Shown one piece after another: positions 11,701 to 22,153 of a DNA stretch of 25,667 bases. A program made the translations under genes and the position numbers. Position 1 is the stretch's first letter, and each line of letters starts with the position of its first letter. The DNA is from Atkinsonella hypoxylon (Eukaryota > Ascomycota > Sordariomycetes > Hypocreales > Clavicipitaceae). Location: NCBI GenBank assembly GCA_000729835.1, contig JFHB01000314.1, forward strand, positions 1 to 25,667. Direction: 5' to 3'. The notes under the pieces were generated by a model. It did not search any database, was not told the origin of the DNA, and saw nothing but the letters and a program-made list of their open reading frames with translations.

Positions 11701-12956
11701 TTCTAACTCCTTTCTATATAATTTCACTTAATTTTATTACTAATATACCTAAAGTTAGCTTAATAAACACTCTATAGCAAAAAGATAAATATAGCTCCTA
11801 TAACTTACTGTATTTAGTAAATTGCCTATTTAGTAAGTAAATAATCCTTATACTTAAGTATATAATATATACAGTAGAAATTTAGGCAGAACTACTTTTA
11901 TAAATACTATATTTATTAAACTAAGGACTTTCTAAGTAGATTATAAGTAACTAAGATCTAAAGTTTATTTCTAACGTTTAAAGAAGTATATTTACCTAAA
12001 TTAAAAGTAAATTGCTTATAGCTATAGCTTACTACTTATAGATAAATAGAACAGCTAAATAGAAGAATTAAACAGTTATTATTGCTATTTAATACTATAT
12101 AGTTATAAATCTAGATACACTATAAACTATAATACTTTTAGCACTATAGCACTAACTTAATAATGTAGTAGTAGCTAGTATAGAGATTTCCTCTAATAAA
12201 CTTATATATAGTTTCTAACTAGCTACTGTTATTAATTTAATCTAATTAGATAACGTTTCTAGCAATAGAATAAATATAAGCAATATAGCTATACTTTAGA
12301 AGCTATACTAATAAGAGGTAGAAATAGCTATTAGTATAGTAAATACCTTAAGTAAGATTAAATATAACACCTAATATAAGCCTATTAATATTAAAGTAGA
12401 GAATATAGTCTATTTATAATTACACTAAGAATATATACTTCTAGAAAAGCTAAAAAAGAAATAGTTTCCTTAATAGGTAGAGCTATATAAGATTCTTATA
12501 AAAGTAAGCTTATTATTATTTTACCTAGATTTCCTACTAGATTTATATATACACTTAGTAGTATTAGTAGCTTACCTTTAGAAGCTAAGATAAAGTAAAG
12601 ACTCTTTTAACTAAGAAGAGTAACTGCTACTATTAATTGCAATAGAAGGGTTTAGTATAGAGAACTATTAGGAAATTAAGTAAATTTACGCCTATTAAAT
12701 CTAATGTTTCTGCAGTAGGTTAAGTAAGCTATATTTAGAATTCCTTATATAATAGAAAGAGTTCTTTACTAAAGATAACTAATAGATTTCTAAAGATAAG
12801 CTTAAAGTTAATACTTTTAAAATTATAAATAAATATCTATAGAAGTACTCTATAAATTAGGAAGAAGAGTATTAGCGTTATTAAAAGAGTAATATAGCCT
12901 ACTAAAAAACCCTAAATTAGCTAGCAGAAGCTTACTACTAACTCTTTTCCTTATAA
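8761..12956 (+). pseudogene. pol: W pol: protease, reverse transcriptase, RNase H, integrase, RIP-broken
   Basis: This region would replicate and integrate the element. The protease active site D-T-K at 8805-8813 derives from D-T-G, and the G-x-x-F-L type motif that closes the fold lies within the longest stop-free stretch (8904-9146). The RT catalytic motif is at 10248-10262 as Y-I-N-N-I, both Asp being Asn (10254-10259). RNase H follows at about 10740-11180, with its first Asp (GAT) now AAC. The integrase core spans about 11700-12250: first Asp now Asn at 11730, the second in the S-N-*-D segment, and the Glu of the A-E-x-K-N segment now Lys. The C-terminal 100 residues (12600-12850) resemble a degenerate chromodomain (Y-L..F-L-I-*-K, then *-I-S-K-D-K-L). 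The frame ends in a TAA at 12954-12956, after which it looks non-coding. Domain order identifies Ty3/gypsy. Confidence 0.85.
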
Positions 12957-13367
12957 GTCTTAATTTCCTTTATTATATAATAGATTGTTTAAATCCCTTA
13001 GTATCTCTTTCTTTATATCCTTATTTATTATTATTAGAACTATTAAAATTAACCTATATTAAGGAATTATAGAAGGTTAAAAAGAAAACATCTATAAATC
13101 TATATACTGTTGTTTTAATCTACTTTTCCTGTAAATTTACCTTTACTTTTACGAATTTTTACGCTTTCTACTATATAACCTTTTCTTTATACCTTTATAC
13201 ATTATAAAATCTTATAAATTTATTAATACTATTATAGTTACTGCTCTTTCTATCCCTTTAGGCTATTATTTAGCTACTTTTAATAGTTAAACACTAAAAT
13301 ATTACGCTAAGAGCAATAGACTGCCTATAGAGTAAATTTCTATAGCCTATAGAACTAATTAGCCTCT
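12957..13367. other. Spacer between W pol and the downstream frame
   Basis: T/C-rich sequence without a convincing reading frame on either strand. It is too long to be a simple frame junction and separates the pol end from the extra ORF. Confidence 0.45.
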
Positions 13368-15146
13368 ATAGAGCTACTTCTAGCCCTTTCTGTTCTCTTT
13401 ACAGAAAATCTACTACTATTATTCTTTTTTTTTAGTAGTTTAGAATTATTAATTCTAGTAAACCTAAATAGTTTATTCTAAGAAGAGAATAACAATAGTA
13501 ACTACACTTAAGCTATAATACTACTACTATTTAAACCTAAAAAAGAATATATTGCTTTTAATATATATATTAATTATAATAATAGTTCTAACGCTAAAAG
13601 TAAAGGTTTTAAGTTTAAGGAGTAAGAATATAACTATAAAGGTAATATAGTAGCTATAGAGCTAAACAATATTAAAACTTATCTTATATTGCTTAATTTC
13701 TACTGCCTATATAGCACTTTTAGTAGGCCTAGAAGTGCTAAGAGCACTCTAAAAGTTAATAAGTTTATCTTTAGCACTATTTCTATAGAAATTAAAGATA
13801 ATATTAATATTACTAACGTAAGGCCTATTATAGAAGACTATAGTTAGTATTACTACACTAATAGAGCTAAAGAAAAGGTATAGAATATAGAAAATACTAT
13901 TTACACTTATATCTATAAATTTACCCTTAAAGGCAGTATAATAAATAAAACTAGTATTAAGGTCTCTAAAGACAATATATATTACTTACTCTAGTAGAAT
14001 ATAGTAATATATATCTTTAGGATTTACAATAACTGCAAAGTAAAGCACTAGAACTAGCAATATAAAGGTAAGGATGTTAAGGCATCTATAGGTAACGCTA
14101 AAGTAGCTAGAAGAGGTAAGATATAGGCAAAAGTAGCAGCTACTATATACTACAGTAGTAATATAGTAAAAAGAGGCAAAAAAACTATTACTATAGATTT
14201 ATTTACTAGTTTACTGTTATAGGTAGTATTACTTACTATTTACTTCTTTAATAAATTTAGCAGAATTAATAGCACTATTATAGGTGCCTTAGCTAGTATT
14301 AGCTGTATAAACTTACTCTTTATTCTATTAGCTAAGGTGTAATTCTAGAGCTAGTGTAATAGTCTTCTTTAAGAGAAGTATAAATTTAACGCTAAAGAAA
14401 TAATTAAAGTCTACCTTAAGGATACTTCTATAGGTAGTAACGCTATATAGAAGCAACTTAACCTCTATATTACTAAAATTAATAAGTTAAATAAAAAGAT
14501 TAACTAGGTTAAAATAGAGGCTAAAGGAGGTCTATTTAATAAGCAGTTTAACAAATTATAGACTGCTATCTATAGTATATATAACTAACTAAATAGTATA
14601 AGTTAATTTAATAAAGATATTAATAACGTTATTAATAAAAACAAAACCTTACTAAAGGTTGCTAGCAATATTAATATACTATAGGCAGAAAGTAGACACT
14701 TATAATACAAAATTAACTACATTTATATAGACTTCTTAGAACGCTTAGCTAACTAGCCTGTTGCTACATAAGGTCTTTTTAGTAATAGATTTAGCACTAT
14801 TTAACGTAGAAGAAGTGCTTAGTTTATCCTAATTAATCTATCTTTAATGTATTTCTCTTTATTAATTCTATAAAAGATACCTTCTATAGTAAAGCTAATA
14901 CTAACTAAGGTAAAAACGCTAACTAAGAGGCTAGCTATAAATAAACTAGTAAAAACACCTATTAAGCGTAAGACTAGTACCTTCTAGGTAAAACTCTCTC
15001 TAAAGCTGCTAGAAACGTCCTTTAGCTTTACTTTCTAGAGAGAACTAATAGTTTACTATAACTAACTAACAATTTACTACTATTACTAATGCTTAAGGAT
15101 TAGAATAGGCTGTATATATATAGAGAAATACACTAGAGGGATTTAA
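13368..15146 (+). pseudogene. Extra frame downstream of W integrase, unknown protein
   Basis: I do not recognise this protein. A single frame runs for about 590 codons from an ATA at 13368 (possible former ATG). The end is uncertain (stops at 15063, 15087 and 15144). By hand count it holds about 29 TAA/TAG in the 493 codons from 13620 to 15100, clearly fewer than the neighbouring +1 frame. The visible order is: a Leu-rich N-terminus in which many CTA codons may be former CCA Pro; an acidic/basic middle; a hydrophobic stretch at about 14185-14340 that could be membrane-spanning or an artefact of Pro/Thr-to-Leu/Ile change; a Lys/Ile/Asn/Leu heptad-like coiled-coil region at about 14370-14720; and a basic, formerly Pro/Thr-rich tail. 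Its place after integrase and before the 3' LTR is where envelope-like or accessory ORFs occur in some gypsy elements, but no envelope motif is seen. It could also be captured host sequence. Confidence 0.5.
13381..13404 (+). promoter_or_regulatory. Possible 3' splice acceptor inside the extra W frame
   Basis: A pyrimidine tract (TTTCTGTTCTCTTTACAG type) ends in CAG at 13404, close to the start of the extra W frame. A second T-run ending in TAG lies about 30 bp further. The CAG survives in a region where CpA is scarce. A spliced subgenomic RNA for the downstream frame is an inference only; no matching donor was identified. Confidence 0.25.
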
Positions 15147-15640
15147 CAAAAAATTTACTTTAATATAGATTAATTTTTAATGCTTTTAACACTGCACAGA
15201 ATAATCTTACATAAAGAATATACTATATAGATTTAATAAATTAGCTTTATTACATAAGATTAATTTATAGGATTTAATATTATCTAGGATAATTTTATGC
15301 AACTTTACTTATATATAGAATACAGAATAAGCTTTAACGCTCTATTAGGTTTAAGGAAATCTATTAATTTAATATATAGATTTAATAGTTACTAGATTAT
15401 AAGTGTAATTTAGGCATTATAAGTGTACAGGAAAATACGTAAATATAGCAACCTACGCTGCAGATTGCACTATAACAATAACAATATATACTTACGCAAT
15501 AAAATAACAACTACCTTTCTGCGCCTTTTATAATAGCTAGATTAACGAGTTATTTAGTTTAATCTAATATATCTTCTAACAATTAATAATTAATTTTTAG
15601 AACAGCTAGAACAGCTAATCTTTTTTATAGAGGCAGCACT
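15147..15640. other. W 3' untranslated region
   Basis: Non-coding, AT-rich, with a short direct repeat ATTATAAGTGTA occurring twice about 15 bp apart near 15403-15430. The sequence before the right LTR contains AGAGGCAGCA, a weak candidate polypurine tract. Confidence 0.5.
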
Positions 15641-15883
15641 TATTACGGGATAATCCTATAGACCTATAGGTTACTAGTGCATATAACCGCAATTATATAT
15701 AAGTAGTTAGAAGCAACACTTAGGTAGTTAGATTAAACAATTAACTATTATTTACTAGAACACTATTACTAGATGCTCCTTACAGCAACTCTTACGACTT
15801 CTCTTACGAATCTTTGCATAACCTGTTGAATCTAACAACCTATTGTTACTTCCGACAAACCCACGTCGGATCCCACCGTAACA
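15641..15883 (+). repeat. W right LTR
   Basis: 243 bp. The first bases are degraded to TATTACGGG, while the 3' end CCGTAACA is intact. Its outer (3') half keeps CpG sites that are mutated in the left LTR. Confidence 0.95.
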
Positions 15884-15888
15884 AAGAT
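15884..15888 (+). repeat. Target site duplication of W, right copy (AAGAT)
   Basis: Exact match to 5930-5934. Confidence 0.9.
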
Positions 15889-18800
15889 ACTTTATAACGT
15901 AACTAGAGAATAAACAACTAAATTAATTGGGAAAAGCATTTAATCTATTAGATCCTAAAACGCTTAGATCTCTAGGAAGAGGTTACTTTAACTCTAAAGG
16001 AAGATTTAACTAAACCTTTAGTTAATGTAGAGAAGCTATAAGCTTAGATTAAAGCTAACCTCTATTAATTGCAATAGAAGAAGTTATAGATGCCTAATAA
16101 AGCTATTACCTTTATTAATTAAATAGTTTTACCTTCTATAGTTAGTCTTTAAGCCCTTAAAGTATAAGTATAGTAGAAGATATATATAAGTAAAACTATT
16201 CTCTTCTATAAAGATAAAAACCTAAAGTACGTTAAGTTAGTAAGAAAGTTAATTCCTTTATAGTTAATATATCTAGAAGGATTCTTTTTAAAGAAGGCTG
16301 CTGTAGTATTACTACCTAGCTGCTCTAGTTATAATATTATATTAAAATTAGCTAAACTATTGTTAAGTTCCTCTTCTATATATAGAACCCCTCTTAAATA
16401 CCTCCCCTTAGAAAAGAAAGCTATTAAAGAACTATTAGAAGCTAGATTAATTAAACTCTATATAGCTAATAAACCTACATTAAATGTTTTTACTCTAAAA
16501 CCTTACTCTAGCAAAAGGCGTTTCTACTAAGATTATTAATAGATTAATAACTTCCTAAAGCCTTAATTAGTTCTTACTTTAAATATTAGAGGAACTATTG
16601 CTAATTGCTAATAAGCTAAAAGAATAAGTAAGATTAATGTTATTAGAGCTTTTAATTAGATATTAATTAAAGTAAACTTCTAATACCTAACTGCCTTTTA
16701 AACTTACTAAGGAATATTCTAGTAGAAAGTGCTTTCCTTTAGATTAAAAGTTAAACTAGCCTAATAGTAGTTATTTATTAACGCTTAACTTAATAAATTA
16801 CTTAACCTCTTTACTAGTGCTTATATTAATAATATTTTAATCTATATAGATAATAAAGTAGAAAAGGTTTATTAGTCTTAAGTTAAAGAAGTTATTTACT
16901 AATTATATAAAGCTAATCTTTAAGGTAATATTAAGAAATTCTAGTTTAATATAAAAAGTATTAACTACTTAAGTATAATAATTAAAGTTAGAAAAGGTAT
17001 ATAAATTAATCTAACTAAGATTAAAGCTATTACTAGCTAGAAGATTAAAGATCTAACTTCTAGAACTACACTAAGATTCTTCCTTAAGTTATATAATTAC
17101 ATCTATATATTCTGTAGTTACTCTAGCAATATAGTAGAACTACTAAATTGCTTGCTTAAGAAAGATATAACCTTTATTATTAAACTAGAATAATAATAAG
17201 TATTTAATCTAATAAAGAAGTTAGCTACTTAAGTATTTATACTAGCTTTCTTTTAACCTAGTAGGAAAACCTAAGCAGAAACTAATACTTCTTATAACGC
17301 TATAGAAAGAGTAATTATATAGTTGTAAAACAACAATAAATAGAAACCTATTAGATACTTTAGTAAGACTATAACACTAGTAGAATAAGCCTATTCTATC
17401 TAGAATTAAGAAATATTAGCTGTAGTTTAGACGTTATAGCACTTTAAACCTAAGCTACTTAGTACTTAATTCTTTATTGTTATTAATTACTAAGCGCTGT
17501 TATATTAGTTTACTAAAAGGCTACTGTTAACGCGTTAAGTTAAATAGGCTAATTTTCTTACTAACTTTAATATTACTTTTTAGTATTAAAAGGGAAAGAA
17601 TAATATTGTTGCTAATGCTCTATTAAGGAAGACTATTAACACTCTTACTATTAAAGCCTAAGAAGCTTTAAACTAAACCTTTAAAATAATACTGCCTAAT
17701 TAAATTAATAATATAATAATATTAAGTGTATAAAGGAGACTTTAAGGAGTAAACTTAGTAGACCTAATTGTTAAAGAAAATAAAGAATAAGGTCTAGGTT
17801 TCTATAATAGAAAGCTAATAGTTTTAGTTTAAACTAGTAATAGAAAGATCTTTTTATATATAGCGTTAATTTATAAAGCTTATATACTACCTATTTTTAC
17901 CTATAAAGGTTAATATAAAACAATTAATCTTATTAAAAGGCAATATTAGTAGTAAGGAATAAACTGCAATATTTAAACCTTTATAAAGAATTATCTAGAC
18001 TATAACTACAATAAACCTTACTATAATAAAACTCTAGGCTTATTATACCCTTTACTAGTACTAAATAAAGTATAGAAGTAAGTAGTTGTTAATAGTAAGG
18101 ATATACCTCTAGATAAATTTAGCTATAACTATATTTAAGTATTTATTTGCAAATTTAGTTGCCTAATAGCTACTCTTTTAGGCTATAAAATAGATACAGC
18201 AGAAAAGATTATATAATAGTATTATTAATATATATACTGTTTCCTTAGCTTACTTAGTGTTTAAATTAGCAATAATACTAGCTCTTTTATATTAAAATTC
18301 TTAGAAATAATTAATAAGCTAACTAGTATAAAGTATTACTATAGAAGTTCTCTATATCTATAAACCTAAGGAGCTATAGAAATTATAAATTAGGAATTAG
18401 ATTAGAAGCTAAGATTCTATATTAACTAGTATTAGAAATAGTAGAGTATTTACCTTTCTGCTTTAGACTTTATATATAATGTCTTATAGCACTTATTATT
18501 AAATATATATTCTCTTTAGGTATTATTAGGTTAACTACTATAGAATCTATTAGCATTAGATAATAAACTATTTAATCTTATTAATTTAAAAAAGGTATAA
18601 ACTACTTAAAATATTATTATATAAATAAAGGAGGTATAAGACCTTATATAGTAAAATGCAGTTAAAGCTTAAAAAGCATAAAAGAACTAAGCTAATTAGA
18701 AGAGAAAGGAAGTTAACTTTAATATAGGCAATAAAGTCTATATATAGAAGAAAGGCTTTATAACTTTAGCCTTAACTACTTAACTTAATTCTTAATACAC

Positions 18801-19269
18801 TAGTCTATAGTTAATAATTAAAAAAAGAGGTTACAGCTTTATCTTAAATATTCTAGGCTAGTTTAAAGGGTCTCTATTGTTTTATGTAAATAGGCTATAG
18901 AAGGTATTAATTAATCTATTGCCTTAGCAGCTAATAACGCTAAAGAAACTATAAGAAATCTAGAGCTAAATAGAATATAAAGTTAACTAGATACTAGCCT
19001 CTAGATTAAAGGGTTAGAATAAGACCTTAGAATATTAGGTTAGTTAGAAAGGTTATAACCTAGATAATTAATAGTATCTAGTAAAGAATTTAGCTAATGC
19101 AGCGTTAGCTTTAGTTAAATTTCACAAGAAGTATCTAGATGCTGCAGAACTACTAGTAAGACTACAGAAATAGTTAGTTGCAGCTGCTAATAATAAAGCT
19201 GTAGTAGAATATAACAATAACAATATAGCTGCTAAGGATACTACAATAAAGAGAAAAAGACCTATATAA
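15889..19269 (+). pseudogene. pol: Y pol, 3' part: RT, RNase H, integrase, chromodomain, RIP-broken
   Basis: Continues the protease frame from 5934 without a phase change. The reverse transcriptase is recognisable from K-R-R-F-Y-*-D-Y at about 16516. Its catalytic Y-V-D-D is now Y-I-N-N (16822-16833), so both metal-binding Asp are lost. RNase H has N in place of the Asp of T-D-A-S at 17284. In the integrase, the HHCC zinc-binding residues are mostly changed to Tyr (about 17905-17995). In the D,D,E core both Asp codons are AAT (18091 and 18271) while the Glu survives (18379). A chromodomain follows at about 18973-19140, with the aromatic and Glu positions (E-Y-K-V, E-Y-*-V-S-*-K-G-Y) and the F-H-K-K-Y end still readable. 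Chromodomains of chromoviruses guide integration to heterochromatin, which fits the nested landing site. The frame ends TAA at 19267-19269. Confidence 0.92.
18973..19140 (+). other. Chromodomain at the C-terminus of Y integrase
   Basis: Pattern E-Y-K-V-N at the start, then E-Y-*-V-S-*-K-G-Y-N-x-D-N-*-*-Y, then L-V-K-F-H-K-K-Y. The stops occupy positions where chromodomains have Trp or Gln. This places Y in the chromovirus branch of Ty3/gypsy. Confidence 0.85.
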
Positions 19270-19310
19270 TATAGGTAAAACCTTTAATATTGTCTAACAA
19301 TATTAGGTTT

Positions 19311-19322
19311 AGAAGGGGGTAG
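19311..19322 (+). promoter_or_regulatory. Polypurine tract of Y
   Basis: AGAAGGGGG followed by TAG directly abuts the right LTR at 19323, the expected place for the plus-strand primer. Confidence 0.8.
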
Positions 19323-19653
19323 TGTAATAGTTATAAGCCCTTAGCATAATGCTTTATTGTTATCTATTACCTTAATGTTTAAATGTTCTAAGTTAGCTAC
19401 TCTATTAGTGCTAGCTTAGTAGGGCCTTAATTCTTTAGTAGAACCTTAGACTGTTATAGAACAACGTTAGACTGTTAGATGCACTAAACGTAGCTCTACT
19501 TTAGGTTGTTAACTCCACTAGGGTCCGTTAATCTTGTAGCCCTTAAGCACCCACAGAGGCTTCGCCTCCTTTTTCCTCCTTTCCTCTCTATCTTAGAGTC
19601 TTCGTTAATAGAGCCTAATAAGACCATTTGATCTTTCCCTTATAGCCGTGACA
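19323..19653 (+). repeat. Y right LTR
   Basis: 331 bp, ending CCGTGACA. The 5' half is RIP-mutated and the 3' half spared, complementary to the left LTR. A GAGGC-TTC-GCCTC hairpin at about 19556-19568 is intact here and degraded in the left copy. Confidence 0.95.
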
Positions 19654-19658
19654 CTACT
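19654..19658 (+). repeat. Target site duplication of Y, right copy (CTACT)
   Basis: Exact match to 3722-3726. Confidence 0.9.
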
Positions 19659-22153
19659 AGCAGTACTACAGTAACTTTAACGTTTAAGATAAAGGAATAT
19701 AGACCTAGAAGAACTCTTTATATACTAATTAAGGAGAGAATTACAGCCTAGCCCTTTAGAGTCTATACTGTAAGGATGTAACGCTTTACTAAGCAAGAAG
19801 GAGCTTTAGAAGACTAAGTAAAAAGGAAAGAAAAAAAAGCTAAGGAAGATAGCTCTATAGATGTAAAAGTATAGCTTCTTATGTAATTATTTAAAGATAT
19901 TTTTTAGAAAAAGATTAGAGTTAGCTTGCAAGACCTATACTAACTAATGCCTATACTTGTAGGAGCAATAGGGAATAAATGCCTAATGCAAGCAAATAGT
20001 GTTAATAAAGTCTGTTATATTAATAGGATAAGTGCTAAAGTTATGCCTCTATATTCTATCCTAAGGAAGAGGTAAAGAGTTAAGAAGTAAGAAGATTAAT
20101 TAATTAATGTTATTAAGATAATATTTACTATAGTTAAAGAGGCAGTAGAAGACAATAAAGAAGATATTACTAATAAATGCATAAGATAAATGCTTAGTAG
20201 CATCTAGAAGGATTTATAGAATGTTATATAAAAATATATAGAGAATTATATTAAAGAGAAGAAGTTTATTGTAAACCTATAGGTAAATGCGCTTTATATT
20301 AAAGAATTAAATAGTATTCTAAAGCTAAAAGCAATTATAAGCTATTTATAGAACTTACCTTACCTTTAAGTATAACTTAAAAGCCTAAACTCTTTACTTA
20401 TTAATAGTCTTATAAATTGTAGTTTATAAAGGAATATTATTACTAAGGATCTTATTAAAGAGCTTAATTTAAAAATAACTCTAATAAAGCAAGAGACTAC
20501 TACTATATCTTTTATATTGTATAAGCTTATAATATTAAGAGAGGTAATAATAAAGCTATACCTTAGAAACGTTTAAACGCTAATTTATTTTTATATTGCG
20601 CTAAAGTCTTTATATATATAATTAATCCTTAAAATGCCTTTTATATATATAGCTAAAGTTACCTTTAAGTATAGTAATAAAGGAGGTAAGCTTCTCTTAA
20701 AGTGCTATTTTAGTAATATTATATTAGTCTTAAGGGTTACTAGAAGTATTAAATAGAAGACTGCAATAGATAAAGCAATAGCTATTAGCGTTAATCTAAT
20801 CTTAATTAATAAGTTATCTAAGGATTTAGTCTATAATTAAATAGTTAAAGAGGGTCTTAAAGCTAAATTAAATAACAATAAGGAGCTAGTGCCTATAATA
20901 GAGAATAAGGGTGCAGCTATTACTAACCTTATAATAAAGGGAATAGCTAACTAGTATAGAAGCTAACTTAAAGAGGCTGTAGAGAAGATTTAGCCCTTAA
21001 GGCAATTATAACTAATTAATCTAAAGATAAATACATTATATAAGCAGAAAGCTAATAAGATTCTACTAAAAGATAATATTCCTTTAGATAGATCTACGCT
21101 TAATAGAGACCTTAAGTAGAAACAAAAGAAGTAGAAAGAGGCAAAAGTACACTTAAATAAATTAGGAAAATACACTAAATATATTATAGAAAGATTTAGC
21201 AAAAAGCCCTAAGGATTCTAAATAACAAAAGAGCGTTTAAATTAAATAGTTAAATAAGTGTAAAGATATTTAATAGAAGAAGAAGTTAATGTTTTTAAGG
21301 AAATTCTCTATAACTAAAAGGTAGCACTAGTGTAGAACTTATTAGAGTATAGAAAGATTAATCCTTTAGTTGCACTGCCTTAAGTTATCTATACTATTAC
21401 TTATAAAGCTTAGAAAGTAAAGTTAATACTAATATCTATTAGCCTATAAGGGAGACTAGTTAATTTATTAAAAAAGAAGCTTTAGTATAGGTTATTAGAA
21501 GAGAGCTATAAATCTTATAGAAACCCTTACTTTTTAGTAATAAAGAAGAATAGAGGAATACAGCTAGTGCTGTCTACAACAGCTTACAACAAGATTATAA
21601 TATAGAATGCCTATATTCTAGAAGGAGTAAAGGCTTTTAGCGAAGAATTTAGAATATATAAGATACTTTTAGTTATTAATTTGCTGTTAGGCTATAACTA
21701 GGTGCTGCTTATAGAGGAAAGTAGAGACTTAACAATAATTTTAATAGCAATAGAGCTTCTACAACTTTATACACTTCCTTAAGGAGCAACTAACTCTATT
21801 GCTTAATTTATTTAAATAGTAAGGAGGATTCTTTTTAACCTAATTCCTTATACTTATAAGCCTTTCTTAGATAATATTGCAGTAAAAGGCTTTACTACTA
21901 TATACAATAGAGAGGAAGTGTTGCTTAATGTATAAAGATATATTATAGAACATTTAATTAACATTAATAAAGTCCTTATTAATATTAAGCTAGCTAGTTA
22001 CACTATATTTACTGTAAAATTAAAGCTATACTAAAAGACTATAGAGATTATTAGATTTATATATAGCACTAATAGAAGGAAACCTTTAGAAGTAAAGGTA
22101 ATAAAGATTCTAGAGTAAATAGAGTGTAAAAATACTTTTAAGGTTAGATTCTT
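19659..22153 (+). pseudogene. pol: Z pol: protease-like region and truncated reverse transcriptase
   Basis: Continues the Z gag frame interrupted at 3726. The single frame (codon phase of 19659) persists to the E junction with only TAA/TAG interruptions. A retropepsin-like region lies at about 20400-20760, with the closing motif now I-L-K-M-P-F-I (AAA ATG CCT at 20631, Gly to Lys). A long linker follows, then the reverse transcriptase from about 21380: N-P-Y-F-L-V-I-K-K-N at about 21520 (fingers), L-P-*-G-A-T-N-S at about 21775, and the catalytic F-L-D-N-I-A at 21864-21881 (second Asp now Asn). The protein breaks off in the connection region at 22153, just where the F-L-G-L-x-N-Y-Y-R-type segment would come. 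RNase H and integrase are absent. Confidence 0.82.

Larger units (their letters stand above)
5935..15883 (+). mobile_element. Element W: large Ty3/gypsy retrotransposon with an extra downstream frame
   Basis: 9949 bp with 243-bp LTRs and TSD AAGAT, inserted in Y pol. The internal region is 9.46 kb, large for a fungal gypsy element. It contains one gag-pol frame of about 2240 codons (6240-12956) with protease, RT, RNase H, integrase and a chromodomain-like end, then a pyrimidine-rich spacer and a further long frame (13368 to about 15146). It is the youngest insertion in the nest and is heavily RIP-mutated. Confidence 0.93.
3727..19653 (+). mobile_element. Element Y: Ty3/gypsy chromovirus, interrupted by W
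   Basis: A full-length LTR retrotransposon with 331-bp LTRs, TSD CTACT, gag with CCHC knuckle, protease, reverse transcriptase, RNase H, integrase, C-terminal chromodomain and a polypurine tract before the 3' LTR. The order protease-RT-RNase H-integrase is that of Ty3/gypsy. Without W (5935-15888) it is about 6.0 kb. It is inactivated by dense RIP. It inserted into Z's gag-pol frame and was itself hit by W after its protease. Confidence 0.93.
1101..22153 (+). mobile_element. Element Z: truncated Ty3/gypsy retrotransposon, outermost host of the nest
   Basis: Z is split into 1101-3726 and 19654-22153 by insertion of Y. Joined across the CTACT duplication, its gag-pol frame continues without a shift: codon ACT ends at 3726 and AGC follows at 19659. 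It contains a gag with a CCHC knuckle, a protease-like region and the fingers/palm of a gypsy reverse transcriptase. It ends abruptly at 22153 where E begins; RNase H, integrase and the 3' LTR are missing. It is the oldest element in the nest by insertion order. Confidence 0.75.

Noticed and set aside
13620..14830. The +1 reading frame as the real product of the extra W region
   Set aside because: It is Leu-rich and looks readable, but it holds roughly twice as many stops as the chosen frame and collapses after about 14830.
13368..15146. An antisense ORF in the extra W region
   Set aside because: One minus-strand phase is locally open (around 14281-14340) but meets frequent stops opposite Tyr-rich codons elsewhere; the plus frame is better.
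20990..21202. A 70-codon open stretch on the minus strand
   Set aside because: It is antisense to the Z pol frame. Its Leu/Phe/Tyr-rich composition is what the complement of a Lys/Asn/Glu-rich coding strand gives.
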